Assembly (NCBI GenBank): GCA_900542055.1
Contig: UQMA01000022.1
Span: forward strand, 1-26,128
Direction of reading: 5' to 3'
DNA: 26,128 nt
Origin: an uncultured Azospirillum sp.
GTDB lineage: Bacteria > Pseudomonadota > Alphaproteobacteria > RF32 > CAG-239
Positions within the stretch are counted from its first letter, which is position 1; each line of letters begins with the position of its first letter. Position numbers and translations under genes: made by a program. Positions 1-9,046 of this stretch are shown here, one piece after another. The notes beneath the pieces were generated by a model, which saw only the letters and a program-made list of their open reading frames with translations, ran no database searches and had not been told where the DNA came from.

Positions 1-1053
<1,053 letters not shown>

Positions 1054-1230
1054 AATTTAATCCTGCCTGTCATTACTTTACTCTAAAGAATTTCCTTAGG
1101 TTCCTTAATATACAGACTTTATATCTTCTTTACGAAAATATACCGTCCACATATCCTCTAGTCTTATTTACTTCTTCTTATAACCGCTGATGTCTTCCAT
1201 CAGCTCATCAGCTCTCGCTGACAAGAACCC

Positions 1231-1259
1231 CTTATAAGCTATCACCTCCCCGTTGTCAA
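1231..1259 (-). promoter_or_regulatory. sigma70-type rRNA promoter
   Basis: On the minus strand there is a perfect TTGACA (1259-1254), a 17-base spacer and TATAAG (1236-1231), followed by GGGG as a GC-rich discriminator. A run of A and T lies just upstream of the -35 box, as in rRNA UP elements. It sits about 178 bases upstream of the 16S 5' end, a normal distance for a leader. Confidence 0.85.
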
Positions 1260-1470
1260 TAACTTTTTTAGCTTTTTTATTAAAAAAATCCATCACACTT
1301 TCTTCACTCTGTTTTTACTCATTTTTTTATCCTAACGTCCCCTCATTCCATACCTTACCCATATTTAATTAAGGCAAAAATGCTGACTAGAAAACATATC
1401 TATCACGACAGCGACACTTATATATTATATACAGCACACAGAAACTATTGCTTTATATTTTCGATAAATC

Positions 1471-1479
1471 TGTTATAAT
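1471..1479 (+). promoter_or_regulatory. extended -10 promoter for the hydrolase-like gene
   Basis: TGTTATAAT is a perfect extended -10 element (TG, one base, TATAAT), 30 bases before the ATG at 1510. No good -35 box lies at 17 bases; the nearest is TTGCTT at 1448-1453 with a 20-base spacer, which an extended -10 can tolerate. Confidence 0.6.
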
Positions 1480-1509
1480 ATTGCTGTTTTAACTTAAAAG
1501 ATTCGGATA

Positions 1510-2379
1510 ATGGCATTTACTTTTTTTACATTAGGCGGAAAACAGCTTTGGGAAGACCTTTTTTTCTATCAAGGTTGGCGGATTCAACGCAATTGTCTGA
1601 CTAAGAGATACCGCTTGCTCGATTCGTGGGATATAAGACGCGAATCAGGAACTTTGCTTCACTGTCAAAATGCTTTTATTCATTATATAGAAGTGTATCA
1701 ACTTTTGCGTCCAAAGCAAAAGGCCGTTGTTATGCTGCATGGACTGTCGCAAACAAAAGATATTTTTGAATCGATGAGCGCAGCTTTTGAAAAAGAAAGC
1801 TTTACGGCAATAGCAATAAATTATCCGTCTTTGCGCAAAAATTTTGATAATTTTACCGAACAATTAAACTTTCTGCTTAAAAATCTTAAAGATATTCAAG
1901 AAGTAAACTTTATTGTCTACGGATTAGGCGGGCTAATTCTACGCAAGCTGTTAAGCAAATACAGCAGCTGGCAGTCACGCATACGAATCGGAAGAGCCGT
2001 AATGATTAATGTTCCAAACCAAGGATGGACCGGGGGGGAACGCTTAGGAAAAATTGCTTTGTTTGCCAAATTTATTCCGGCTTTAAAAATTTACGAATCG
2101 GAAAACATAAAACGTCTTCCCAATATTCCTCAAAAATTGGATACAGGAATTTTGACGACATGGAATCCCATCACAAGTGTTTTTATAAATATACTACCGG
2201 AAAAACTAAGACGCTTATTACCGGCAGCAAAAGATTCTCATATAGATTCGGCAAAAGAAATATTGAGTGCTAAAACCTTCAACATTTTTCCGACAAAAAA
2301 CAGATCCGTTATAATGTATTGTATTAACTTTATAAAAACCGGTAAATTCAATTCGTCCCAAAAAATAAAAAAACTGTAA
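1510..2379 (+). CDS. Alpha/beta-hydrolase-like protein, probably catalytically inactive
   Basis: This 289-residue protein resembles the lipase/PGAP1-like alpha/beta hydrolases. A beta strand and oxyanion-type loop VVMLHGLS lie at residues 73-80, the nucleophile-elbow strand at about 132-144 and a TPNHG-like block (NVPNQG) at 167-172. Where the family has G-H-S-x-G-G, this protein reads V-Y-G-L-G-G (136-141), so the nucleophilic Ser is Gly138. The usual C-terminal catalytic His before the 'FLxxGxF' end (here FIKTGKF) is also not seen. No signal peptide or membrane segment is obvious. It has its own extended -10 promoter and only a weak ribosome binding site (GGAT). The gap to the next gene is 55 bases, so it may or may not be co-transcribed with the secretion operon. 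The family call is fairly safe; loss of activity is an inference from alignment by eye. Confidence 0.75.
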   Translation: MAFTFFTLGGKQLWEDLFFYQGWRIQRNCLTKRYRLLDSWDIRRESGTLLHCQNAFIHYIEVYQLLRPKQKAVVMLHGLSQTKDIFESMSAAFEKESFTAIAINYPSLRKNFDNFTEQLNFLLKNLKDIQEVNFIVYGLGGLILRKLLSKYSSWQSRIRIGRAVMINVPNQGWTGGERLGKIALFAKFIPALKIYESENIKRLPNIPQKLDTGILTTWNPITSVFINILPEKLRRLLPAAKDSHIDSAKEILSAKTFNIFPTKNRSVIMYCINFIKTGKFNSSQKIKKL

Positions 2380-2399
2380 CAATTTTTCTACTTTTTTTA

Positions 2400-2408
2400 T
2401 GTTATACT
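2400..2408 (+). promoter_or_regulatory. Candidate extended -10 promoter of the VirB6 operon
   Basis: TGTTATACT has the TG-N-TATAAT layout and differs by one base from the promoter before the hydrolase gene. It lies 27 bases before the ATG at 2435. No convincing -35 box is present at 16-18 bases. Confidence 0.45.
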
Positions 2409-2434
2409 GTTATAAATAGTAGTGGGAGCAAAGT

Positions 2435-2620
2435 ATGAAAACGCTTTTAATTAATGTGGGCATGCTGCTCGGATTGGTACTTATGTATTATACCGATTTT
2501 TGGTCATTGTTCACATTTAAAAACGCTTTTTTATACTCACTCATATTGGTGGCAATATTGCTGTTAATAGGATTGAAAGTATTTGGCAATCCCTTTAGAC
2601 AAGGAAAAGACAATGACTGA
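2435..2620 (+). CDS. Small two-helix membrane protein of the T4SS operon
   Basis: This 61-residue protein has two hydrophobic segments (about residues 4-22 and 30-50) and a short charged tail, which suggests a small inner-membrane hairpin. I do not recognise the family. A GGGAG ribosome binding site lies 6 bases before the ATG. The last 8 bases overlap the start of the large VirB6-like gene (ATGACTGA), so the two are probably translationally coupled. By size and position it could be a VirB2/VirB3-like subunit, but no signature of either is visible, and there is no typical pilin signal peptide. Confidence 0.65.
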   Translation: MKTLLINVGMLLGLVLMYYTDFWSLFTFKNAFLYSLILVAILLLIGLKVFGNPFRQGKDND

Positions 2621-5051
2621 AAATATGGCAAAAAAGATAGGCTTAGGACTTTTGGTTTTGGGATTGCTGGGAACGTACCCTCTTTCATCGTATGCGGACA
2701 ATCTCCAAGAGCTTAGAAAAACTGCTGCCGAAAAAGGTTTAGATCCAAGTAAAGTGTCTGAATATACGGCTAAAGATAAATGGAATAATATAAAAGAACA
2801 GCATAATAGTCGTTTTAAAGGCGCAACCCAAGCAGCTGCTGCACGCTATAAGAAAGCAGGCGGAGGTTTATCAGGAGCATGGGCGGCTGTTACAGGCGCT
2901 ACTAGTGATGGCTGGAAAGATCTTACCGGACAACAAAGCGAGATTGCTAGCGATTTAAAGGGTAACAAAAATGTTCAGGAAAATGTTGCTAAATTAGAAA
3001 GCACAGAAACGACTCTAAAAAAGACAATTAAAGGGGAAGCTACTTACGAATTACCTAACGGCGAAAAAGTCGTTATGGATGATGAAATGAACAGTGTGGC
3101 TGGCACAATGGAAGGTTGTATTCCTATGCCCGTCAAATTAGAACAGATGAAAACTTGTATTTTCTGTCCGCTGTTTTTGATTTTGTACAACACGGCCGAA
3201 GCAATGGCAACTGCATCTTTTGACACATTGGCAGGCGGATTTAAGACGCTGCTTTTAATCGGCTTTGCGCTTTACATTGCTTATATGACGCTCAAGCAGG
3301 TCAGTTCATTCACCAAACAAGACGCACCTAAATATATTACCGAAGCACTAACCATGGCTTTCAAAGTATTTTTGGCATGGCTGATTTTGACCAACGGAGC
3401 TGAATTATATCGCTTAGGACTTGAGCCGCTGTTATCCGGAGGAATCGAGTTTGGACAAAGCTTCCTAACCCACCAAAGTGCCGGAACGGTAGATGTGGCA
3501 AGCTGCAATAACACAGGAGCGACAACGGCGACCGGATATTTTTATTCTCATAATCTGTATAATAAAATCGATTGCTTTATCAGAAAAGTAACTCAGGAAA
3601 TTGCCGTATCGCAATCTATGGGCAGTTCATTTATGTGTGTAGCCAGAAACAGCGGCGCGCACTGGTATGGAATGTGGGATTTAACAATGTTCTTTACCGG
3701 TCTTATTATCTGGGCTTTTGCGTGGATGATCAGTTTAGCATTTGCTTTTTATCTGATTGACGCAATTATTAGATTGGGAATTATAGGAGCTCTTATTCCA
3801 TTTTTGGTTGCCGCTTGGCCTTTCAAAATCACGCAAGGGTATACCAGCAAGGGCTGGGGCATATTTATGAACGCCTTTTTCACCTTTGTGTTTATGGGGC
3901 TTGTCATCAGTGTAAACATAGAATTGAGCGCACAAGCTGCAACCGGCGGTGAAGGCGGCGTTGAGAAAATTATAGAATTAATGAACGGCGACAATGTCGA
4001 TGAACTTTTAAAAGTTATGAACATTGGTCTAAGCGGATTAATATTCTTAATTTTATGCTGCGTCTTTGGATTTAAGCTCTGCGCAGAAGCATCTTCTCTT
4101 GCAAGTCAGATGGGTGGTCCCGGCGGAAGCGGAATTGGTTCGAAAATTGGTTCAGCCGCAGCCGGCGCTGCAAAAGGTTTGGCAACCCGCGCCGGAAAAT
4201 TAGGCTTAGGAGCTGCCAGCTTGGCTGCTGATATACCATTAGGCAGTTCAGGTGATTCAATAAAAGACCGAGCTCATAATGCTTTTGATAAAGCGGCTAA
4301 ATTCGTTAACAATAAATTTACTCCAGCCGGAAGAGCTGGAGGAGCCGGCGGCGGTGCGCAAGGAACAACCCAAAATTCCGGCGGTGCGCCAACCGATCAA
4401 GAGCAAAATCCAGCAGCTGATGAGGAAAATACACAAAATACTCAGCAAAACGATACTCAACAGCAGGATACTCAACAGCAGCAAAACAGAGGAAACGGAA
4501 ACCAAACATCTGAGACAACACCAGAAACAGAAAATACCTCTTCTCAGCAATCTTCGGGTTCTGCTCCTCATAGCTCAAATAATAATGGTCAGGAAACTTC
4601 GGAAAATACTGGTAACAATTCAGGAACCGATGAAGCTGCCGTTAATGAAGCTGCGCAAGCTGCTCCGAGAAACACTAATGATGCAGACACCCGCGCAACA
4701 GCTGAACACGAAACAGCTGCCGCTAAAAATGAAATTTCTGCAGCTGCGACAACAGCAGCAGAAAACGCAAGCCAGTCATCATCAAGTAGTAATGTCGCAC
4801 ATCATGCAAACAACAGCCATGGCAATAACGACGGTGATCGCAAAGACAAGGATAAGAAAAATAAAAATAATTCCGATCAAAACGATGCCGATAAAATTAT
4901 GATTCAGCGGCTTCAGAGCGAAATTGATGAGTTAAAAAAGAAACTGCGCGCACAATCGGGAACAACAGCTTCTTCAGGTTCATCATCCGACATGGCTGAA
5001 CGCTTGAAAAAATTGGAAGAAGAACTCAAAAAACGCGGCGGTTCTATTTAG
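2613..5051 (+). CDS. VirB6/TrbL-like T4SS channel protein, paralog 1, with long disordered tail
   Basis: The protein is 812 residues from the ATG at 2613. An in-frame TTG at 2583 exists, but AAGGAAA lies 7 bases before the ATG and a clear signal peptide (cleavage near SYA-D, residue 27) follows it. A periplasmic segment precedes a CxxC (C182-C185) and a polytopic membrane domain: segments at about 209-228, 246-264, 358-401, 416-435 and 473-490. The VSSF motif after the first helix (230-233) and the LIDxxxR...P...WPFK block are shared with the next three genes, and fit the VirB6/TrbL family. Residues from about 500 on are Gly/Ala-rich, then Gln/Asn/Ser/Thr-rich and presumably disordered. The protein ends with a short heptad coiled coil (IDELKKKL...RLKKLEEELKK). 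Ordinary VirB6 is about 300 residues; long extensions like this recall the rickettsial VirB6 paralogs. Confidence 0.85.
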   Translation: MTENMAKKIGLGLLVLGLLGTYPLSSYADNLQELRKTAAEKGLDPSKVSEYTAKDKWNNIKEQHNSRFKGATQAAAARYKKAGGGLSGAWAAVTGATSDGWKDLTGQQSEIASDLKGNKNVQENVAKLESTETTLKKTIKGEATYELPNGEKVVMDDEMNSVAGTMEGCIPMPVKLEQMKTCIFCPLFLILYNTAEAMATASFDTLAGGFKTLLLIGFALYIAYMTLKQVSSFTKQDAPKYITEALTMAFKVFLAWLILTNGAELYRLGLEPLLSGGIEFGQSFLTHQSAGTVDVASCNNTGATTATGYFYSHNLYNKIDCFIRKVTQEIAVSQSMGSSFMCVARNSGAHWYGMWDLTMFFTGLIIWAFAWMISLAFAFYLIDAIIRLGIIGALIPFLVAAWPFKITQGYTSKGWGIFMNAFFTFVFMGLVISVNIELSAQAATGGEGGVEKIIELMNGDNVDELLKVMNIGLSGLIFLILCCVFGFKLCAEASSLASQMGGPGGSGIGSKIGSAAAGAAKGLATRAGKLGLGAASLAADIPLGSSGDSIKDRAHNAFDKAAKFVNNKFTPAGRAGGAGGGAQGTTQNSGGAPTDQEQNPAADEENTQNTQQNDTQQQDTQQQQNRGNGNQTSETTPETENTSSQQSSGSAPHSSNNNGQETSENTGNNSGTDEAAVNEAAQAAPRNTNDADTRATAEHETAAAKNEISAAATTAAENASQSSSSSNVAHHANNSHGNNDGDRKDKDKKNKNNSDQNDADKIMIQRLQSEIDELKKKLRAQSGTTASSGSSSDMAERLKKLEEELKKRGGSI

Positions 5052-5075
5052 GCTGAAACAGTAAAGGAAACAACG

Positions 5076-6374
5076 ATGGAAAGAAAATTTGATATAATAA
5101 AAATATTGCGGACAGTAGCGATGTTTTCCCTCGTGTTTCTGCTGTTTGCATGCGGCAATAACAATGATGTTAACACGGCGGTGAACACCGGCGATGGAGA
5201 ACCGGTTTCAACCGAGCAAATAGTTGCCGAAAACAATGATTGCTGGGCAGCGGCCATTGTCGGAACAATTTATGAAACCACCGGCCGTTTGGCTATGAGC
5301 ATGTATAGTCATTTGACACAGGGCGCCATGGCTTTGATGATGGTTGCTTTTGCCATCTGGTTGTCTTTTCGCATTATCAAACACGTCAGTTCTTTTGCAG
5401 AAGAATCACCGGCGGAAGTGTGGACGGAAGTAGCGCGCAAGTTTTTTGTCTGCTTTGTTTGCGGACTGCTTGCCAGCTCTCCCGAAGGCGTGCTGTTTGT
5501 TTTGAATTCCATAATCTTTCCGGTTTATAATGCATTTTTAGAATTAGGCAGCGCAATGACCGGAGCTTCTATACAGAATACCAGCAGTTCCGTAGGTTTA
5601 AATATCAGCGGAGCAGAATTCAACGTTTCTATTGATTGTAAAGCAGATGTTTTGGGAAAAGCCGAGTTAAGCGGCGGCTTTCCGTCCGGTCCGCAAAAAA
5701 TGATGGAATGCCTGACATGTGCAGTAAATAAAAAACTTAACTTAGGAATTGGGCTCGGATGGGAAGTTATCACACAAGTCGGCGTAATGGCTTTGGTTTG
5801 CGGTTTGCTGTTAGTTGTTGTCTTCTGTCTGGTAAAACTTGGATTTTCACTTTATTTGATTGATTCTATTTTCCGTTTTGCAATGATGGTTATCATCTTG
5901 CCGTTATTGATAATGAGCTATGCGTTCAAAGCAACAAAAAATTGGGCAAAAATCGGATTTCTCACCATTTTGAATTCCGGCGCATTTATGATGTGTATTG
6001 CGCTTGTTATGATGATAATTTTCGGAACGATTAATCGTGTTATTACAGCAGAACAAGCGGCTTTTGCCGATAAAGATTCGTTAGCTGATGTCAGTGTACC
6101 GTTCATTATTTTGTTACTGATTGCATTCTTGACGGTTAAATCCTTACAAGTAGCTCAAGAAATTGTTAACAAACTTGTCGGCGGCGGCGGCGAGGCAAAC
6201 TTCCAGAAAAAAGCTGGCACATTAGCCGCAACGTTAGTTAAAGGTGCTGTTTCTTACTTTACAGGAGGACTTGCCAAAGTAGCTCTTGACCATTCTGAGA
6301 AATTGCGCAATTTCCAGGGTAAAGTAAACAACGCGCAAGCCTTTTTAAACGACTTAGCCGGAAGAAAAAAATAA
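5076..6374 (+). CDS. VirB6/TrbL-like T4SS channel protein, paralog 2, with lipobox-like N-terminus
   Basis: This 432-residue protein is the shortest of the four paralogs. The N-terminal hydrophobic segment ends in LFAC-G (C26), a good lipobox, so the N-terminus may be lipidated, which is unusual for a VirB6 protein. A short periplasmic segment with one Cys (in NDCW) follows; the CxxC of the other paralogs is absent. The membrane domain has helices at about 83-105, 120-140, 230-255, 265-290, 300-325 and 340-360. VSSF is at 104-107, and LYLIDSIFR...LPLL matches paralog 1. The C-terminus is short and helical with no disordered extension. An AAAGGAAAC ribosome binding site precedes the ATG, 24 bases after the previous stop, in the same operon. 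Confidence 0.85.
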   Translation: MERKFDIIKILRTVAMFSLVFLLFACGNNNDVNTAVNTGDGEPVSTEQIVAENNDCWAAAIVGTIYETTGRLAMSMYSHLTQGAMALMMVAFAIWLSFRIIKHVSSFAEESPAEVWTEVARKFFVCFVCGLLASSPEGVLFVLNSIIFPVYNAFLELGSAMTGASIQNTSSSVGLNISGAEFNVSIDCKADVLGKAELSGGFPSGPQKMMECLTCAVNKKLNLGIGLGWEVITQVGVMALVCGLLLVVVFCLVKLGFSLYLIDSIFRFAMMVIILPLLIMSYAFKATKNWAKIGFLTILNSGAFMMCIALVMMIIFGTINRVITAEQAAFADKDSLADVSVPFIILLLIAFLTVKSLQVAQEIVNKLVGGGGEANFQKKAGTLAATLVKGAVSYFTGGLAKVALDHSEKLRNFQGKVNNAQAFLNDLAGRKK

Positions 6375-6394
6375 AACCGAGAAAGGATACGGAT

Positions 6395-9034
6395 GTGACT
6401 ATGCAGATTAACATAATAAATAAAGCTAAAACAGCAGGAATTACGCTGTTCGCTTTAATGTGGGTCGTTTTTGCATCAACCACTCCGGTTCAGACAGCAA
6501 ACGCTCAAACTAAAGGACAAGCAAATTCCGGCATGGTTTTGAATCTTGGAAATAATAAAACGTCAAAAATCAAAGTTCAAAGGCAATCAACATCAGTTGG
6601 AGAACACTATGTTGTTACCAATGCAAAAACTTCAACAACAGGCGGGCAATATGCCGTTGTCAATGCTGACGGATCAGCAAAAACCGACTCTAAAGGAAAT
6701 AAACTTTATGCAAACTCCGTAGTCAGCAGCGACGGAACTGTAACTCCGGTCAGACGCTTAGAAAAAGGAACATCTAAAGTATTTCGAGAACAACCTAACC
6801 CAAATTCAAGCAGTGTAACAGCAAGACAGAAAGCAGGAGATGTTATTAACAGTGGGTTAGAAAGTTTTAGGCAAGGGGTAAACAATACTACTGACAAAAT
6901 ACATCAAGGTTTGACAGAAATGGCAAACGATGGAAATTCCGTAACAAAATTTGTCGCTAATTACGTGGCAAAACCTTTATTAAAGGCTGGTCAGGTTGTA
7001 TTAAATGGGGCTACCTATGCCGTTGAAGCTGTTAATAATGTTGTTTTAGGACAAAGCAATGCCGAATGCAATCAGGGACGTATGGATGCTATATACAAGA
7101 GCGGATGCTATCCATGCAAAGTTATTAAAACTTTGATAAGTTCTTTTATGAATGGTATAACATTTTTGCAAGATGTCTCAGTACGCGCCGGCACAAGAAT
7201 TTTGTTAATCGGTTTCTTGTTATGGATTGCTTTTTATATTATGCAGCAAGTCAGTTCCTTTAAGGACATTGAACCTCGGGATATGGTCAACAATCTGCTG
7301 ATTATGGCATTTAAGGTTTTGGGCGCTTATTATGTTATACAGCTCGGATTTCAAATATTTGTTGATTTTGTTGTTGTTCCATTCCTTGGGTGGGGTATAG
7401 ATTTCGGCACTTATTTATTAACGGCGACCACTTCTGCTACCGGATTGGATATTTCGGGCAATCAAGTCGGAACCGAATATTTAATGACAAACGACAGTGG
7501 TAATATTTTGCCTGCGCACTTGCTTAATAACTTAATGACTTATGTGGGAGCTGTCGACGGAACCACCACCAATCATATGAAATTGGGACACATGATTATC
7601 TGTCATTCCACCCACCAGGGAGCTTGGAACATCGGAATTTTGATTCCGAATGTATGGATTTGGCTTTGCGGAGCATTCATTTGGTTCTTCGGCTTTATGA
7701 TGACATTGTCAATTTTATACTATTTGGTAGACATGTCATTTAAACTCGGTTTTGCATTGGTGGCTCTGCCTATTGTAACAGGATTATGGCCTTTCAATAT
7801 CACACGCGGAAAGTTTTCAGCTTGCATTAAAATTATATTGGAAGCAGCCGGTATATTTATCTTTTTGGCTATGACCAGCGCTGTGGGATTGGTTTTGGTA
7901 AACAGCGCTATCGGCGCCGGACAGGCTATTGAAGCAGGAGGAGCAACACCTGAGGCTATTTTGCAACAAATGGAAAACAATACTGGAATTAATGAACTCT
8001 ATGCTTCTATTGAAGCCGGTGATAATGAAAAAATATCTGATACGTTCATGCTTTGGGGTTCTTGCTTTATTCTGATTGTTTTTGCATATCTTTACGCTCT
8101 GAAAATCATTGGTTCCACAATGAAAGACTATGTCAGTGTCTTTTTCAACGGCGGATTGGGAGGAAGCCCGATGCACCATATGCTGACGCAAGCAACCGAT
8201 ATGGTAAAGCAAAAAGCGGTTGCCGCTGGAAAATATGCAAAGGATGTTGTCAAACACCAGTCAAAACTGGGGCTCCAGGGTATGGCCAGTAAGTTTGGCG
8301 GCGGCAAAGACGGCGATAAAAGCGTTATGGATAAGGCGGAAGATGCCGATAAAAAACTTGAAGATCTTAAAAAAGGAAAATTTGACGGCGCTGAAGAAGA
8401 AGCACAGAGCAGCAAGAAAAAAGACAGTGCCGATCAAATTAAAGGCATGACTAATTTGGAAGCTAAAGACAACAAGAAGCCGGATGATCCGAATCAGGGA
8501 AAAGACGGGGGCAAAGGCAGCGGAGCCGCTCAGGCTATGGAGGCTGCCGGCGATGGCTTGACTGAAGCCGGTCAAGCAATTGAACAGCAAAGCAAAGCTG
8601 CAGCAGACGCAACCAGACAGGCGGGTAATGCCGTTGATGCCGCCGGCATGGCAGGAGCTGTTCCAACTGTGGGTACTACGGCTGGCGTGGGGAAAACCGT
8701 CCAAGCAACAACTGAAACTTCAGCCGCCGCGATTGAAACCACAGGAAAAGTTGCAGGGGAAGTCTTAAAAACCGCTGGTAAAGCTTTAAAACAAGGCGCT
8801 AAAATTGTCAAAAAGACGGAACAAGTTGCAAATAAGGCGGCAAGTGCAGCTAAAAAAGCAGCTCAGACCGCGCAAAAAGGTATGGAAAAAATCGAACAAA
8901 AAATAAATCAGGGCTCGCAAGGCTCCGAACAGCAAAGCGGTGATCAAAATCAACAGAATCAAGGCAACCGGCAAGGAAACGATGATTTTGTAAGTTCTGT
9001 CGGCTCGGCGGCAATAAATGGAAATAAGAAATAA
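6395..9034 (+). CDS. VirB6/TrbL-like T4SS channel protein, paralog 3, with Ala/Lys-rich tail
   Basis: The protein has 879 residues and a GTG start at 6395: AAAGGA lies 7 bases upstream, whereas the ATG two codons later is 13 bases away and an overlapping ATG at 6393 is followed at once by TGA. A signal peptide (end near ANAQ, residue 38) leads into a periplasmic region of about 195 residues with a DGS...DSKGNKLY motif, then CYPC (C238-C241) and the membrane domain. VSSF is at 286-289, and YLVDMSFK...LP...LWPFN matches the other paralogs. From about residue 610 the tail is hydrophilic: charged Lys/Asp stretches, then a long Ala/Lys-rich helical region (about 700-850), ending in Gln/Asn. The tail is probably cytoplasmic, extended and helical. 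It is part of the VirB6 operon. Confidence 0.85.
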   Translation: MTMQINIINKAKTAGITLFALMWVVFASTTPVQTANAQTKGQANSGMVLNLGNNKTSKIKVQRQSTSVGEHYVVTNAKTSTTGGQYAVVNADGSAKTDSKGNKLYANSVVSSDGTVTPVRRLEKGTSKVFREQPNPNSSSVTARQKAGDVINSGLESFRQGVNNTTDKIHQGLTEMANDGNSVTKFVANYVAKPLLKAGQVVLNGATYAVEAVNNVVLGQSNAECNQGRMDAIYKSGCYPCKVIKTLISSFMNGITFLQDVSVRAGTRILLIGFLLWIAFYIMQQVSSFKDIEPRDMVNNLLIMAFKVLGAYYVIQLGFQIFVDFVVVPFLGWGIDFGTYLLTATTSATGLDISGNQVGTEYLMTNDSGNILPAHLLNNLMTYVGAVDGTTTNHMKLGHMIICHSTHQGAWNIGILIPNVWIWLCGAFIWFFGFMMTLSILYYLVDMSFKLGFALVALPIVTGLWPFNITRGKFSACIKIILEAAGIFIFLAMTSAVGLVLVNSAIGAGQAIEAGGATPEAILQQMENNTGINELYASIEAGDNEKISDTFMLWGSCFILIVFAYLYALKIIGSTMKDYVSVFFNGGLGGSPMHHMLTQATDMVKQKAVAAGKYAKDVVKHQSKLGLQGMASKFGGGKDGDKSVMDKAEDADKKLEDLKKGKFDGAEEEAQSSKKKDSADQIKGMTNLEAKDNKKPDDPNQGKDGGKGSGAAQAMEAAGDGLTEAGQAIEQQSKAAADATRQAGNAVDAAGMAGAVPTVGTTAGVGKTVQATTETSAAAIETTGKVAGEVLKTAGKALKQGAKIVKKTEQVANKAASAAKKAAQTAQKGMEKIEQKINQGSQGSEQQSGDQNQQNQGNRQGNDDFVSSVGSAAINGNKK

Positions 9035-9046
9035 GCGGAGAAAGCA

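Larger units (their letters stand above)
1054..1509. other. rRNA leader and divergent intergenic region
   Basis: About 170 bases (1054-1224) are the transcribed leader of the minus-strand rRNA. Next come the rRNA promoter (1231-1259) and, upstream of its -35 box, an A/T-rich tract at about 1260-1300 that looks like an UP element. The rest, up to the hydrolase start at 1510, is AT-rich and holds one plus-strand extended -10 promoter. I see no tRNA and no credible gene; the open frame at 957-1190 overlaps the 16S 5' end and leader and is not real. Confidence 0.7.

Noticed and set aside
2583..2612. TTG at 2583 as start of the first VirB6-like gene
   Set aside because: The ATG at 2613 has AAGGAAA at good distance and is followed by the signal peptide; the TTG has no ribosome binding site.
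4279..4902. 207-residue open frame in another frame of the first VirB6-like gene
   Set aside because: It is a shadow of the low-complexity Gln/Asn/Ala-rich tail; a Lys/Leu/Gln-rich translation is expected there.
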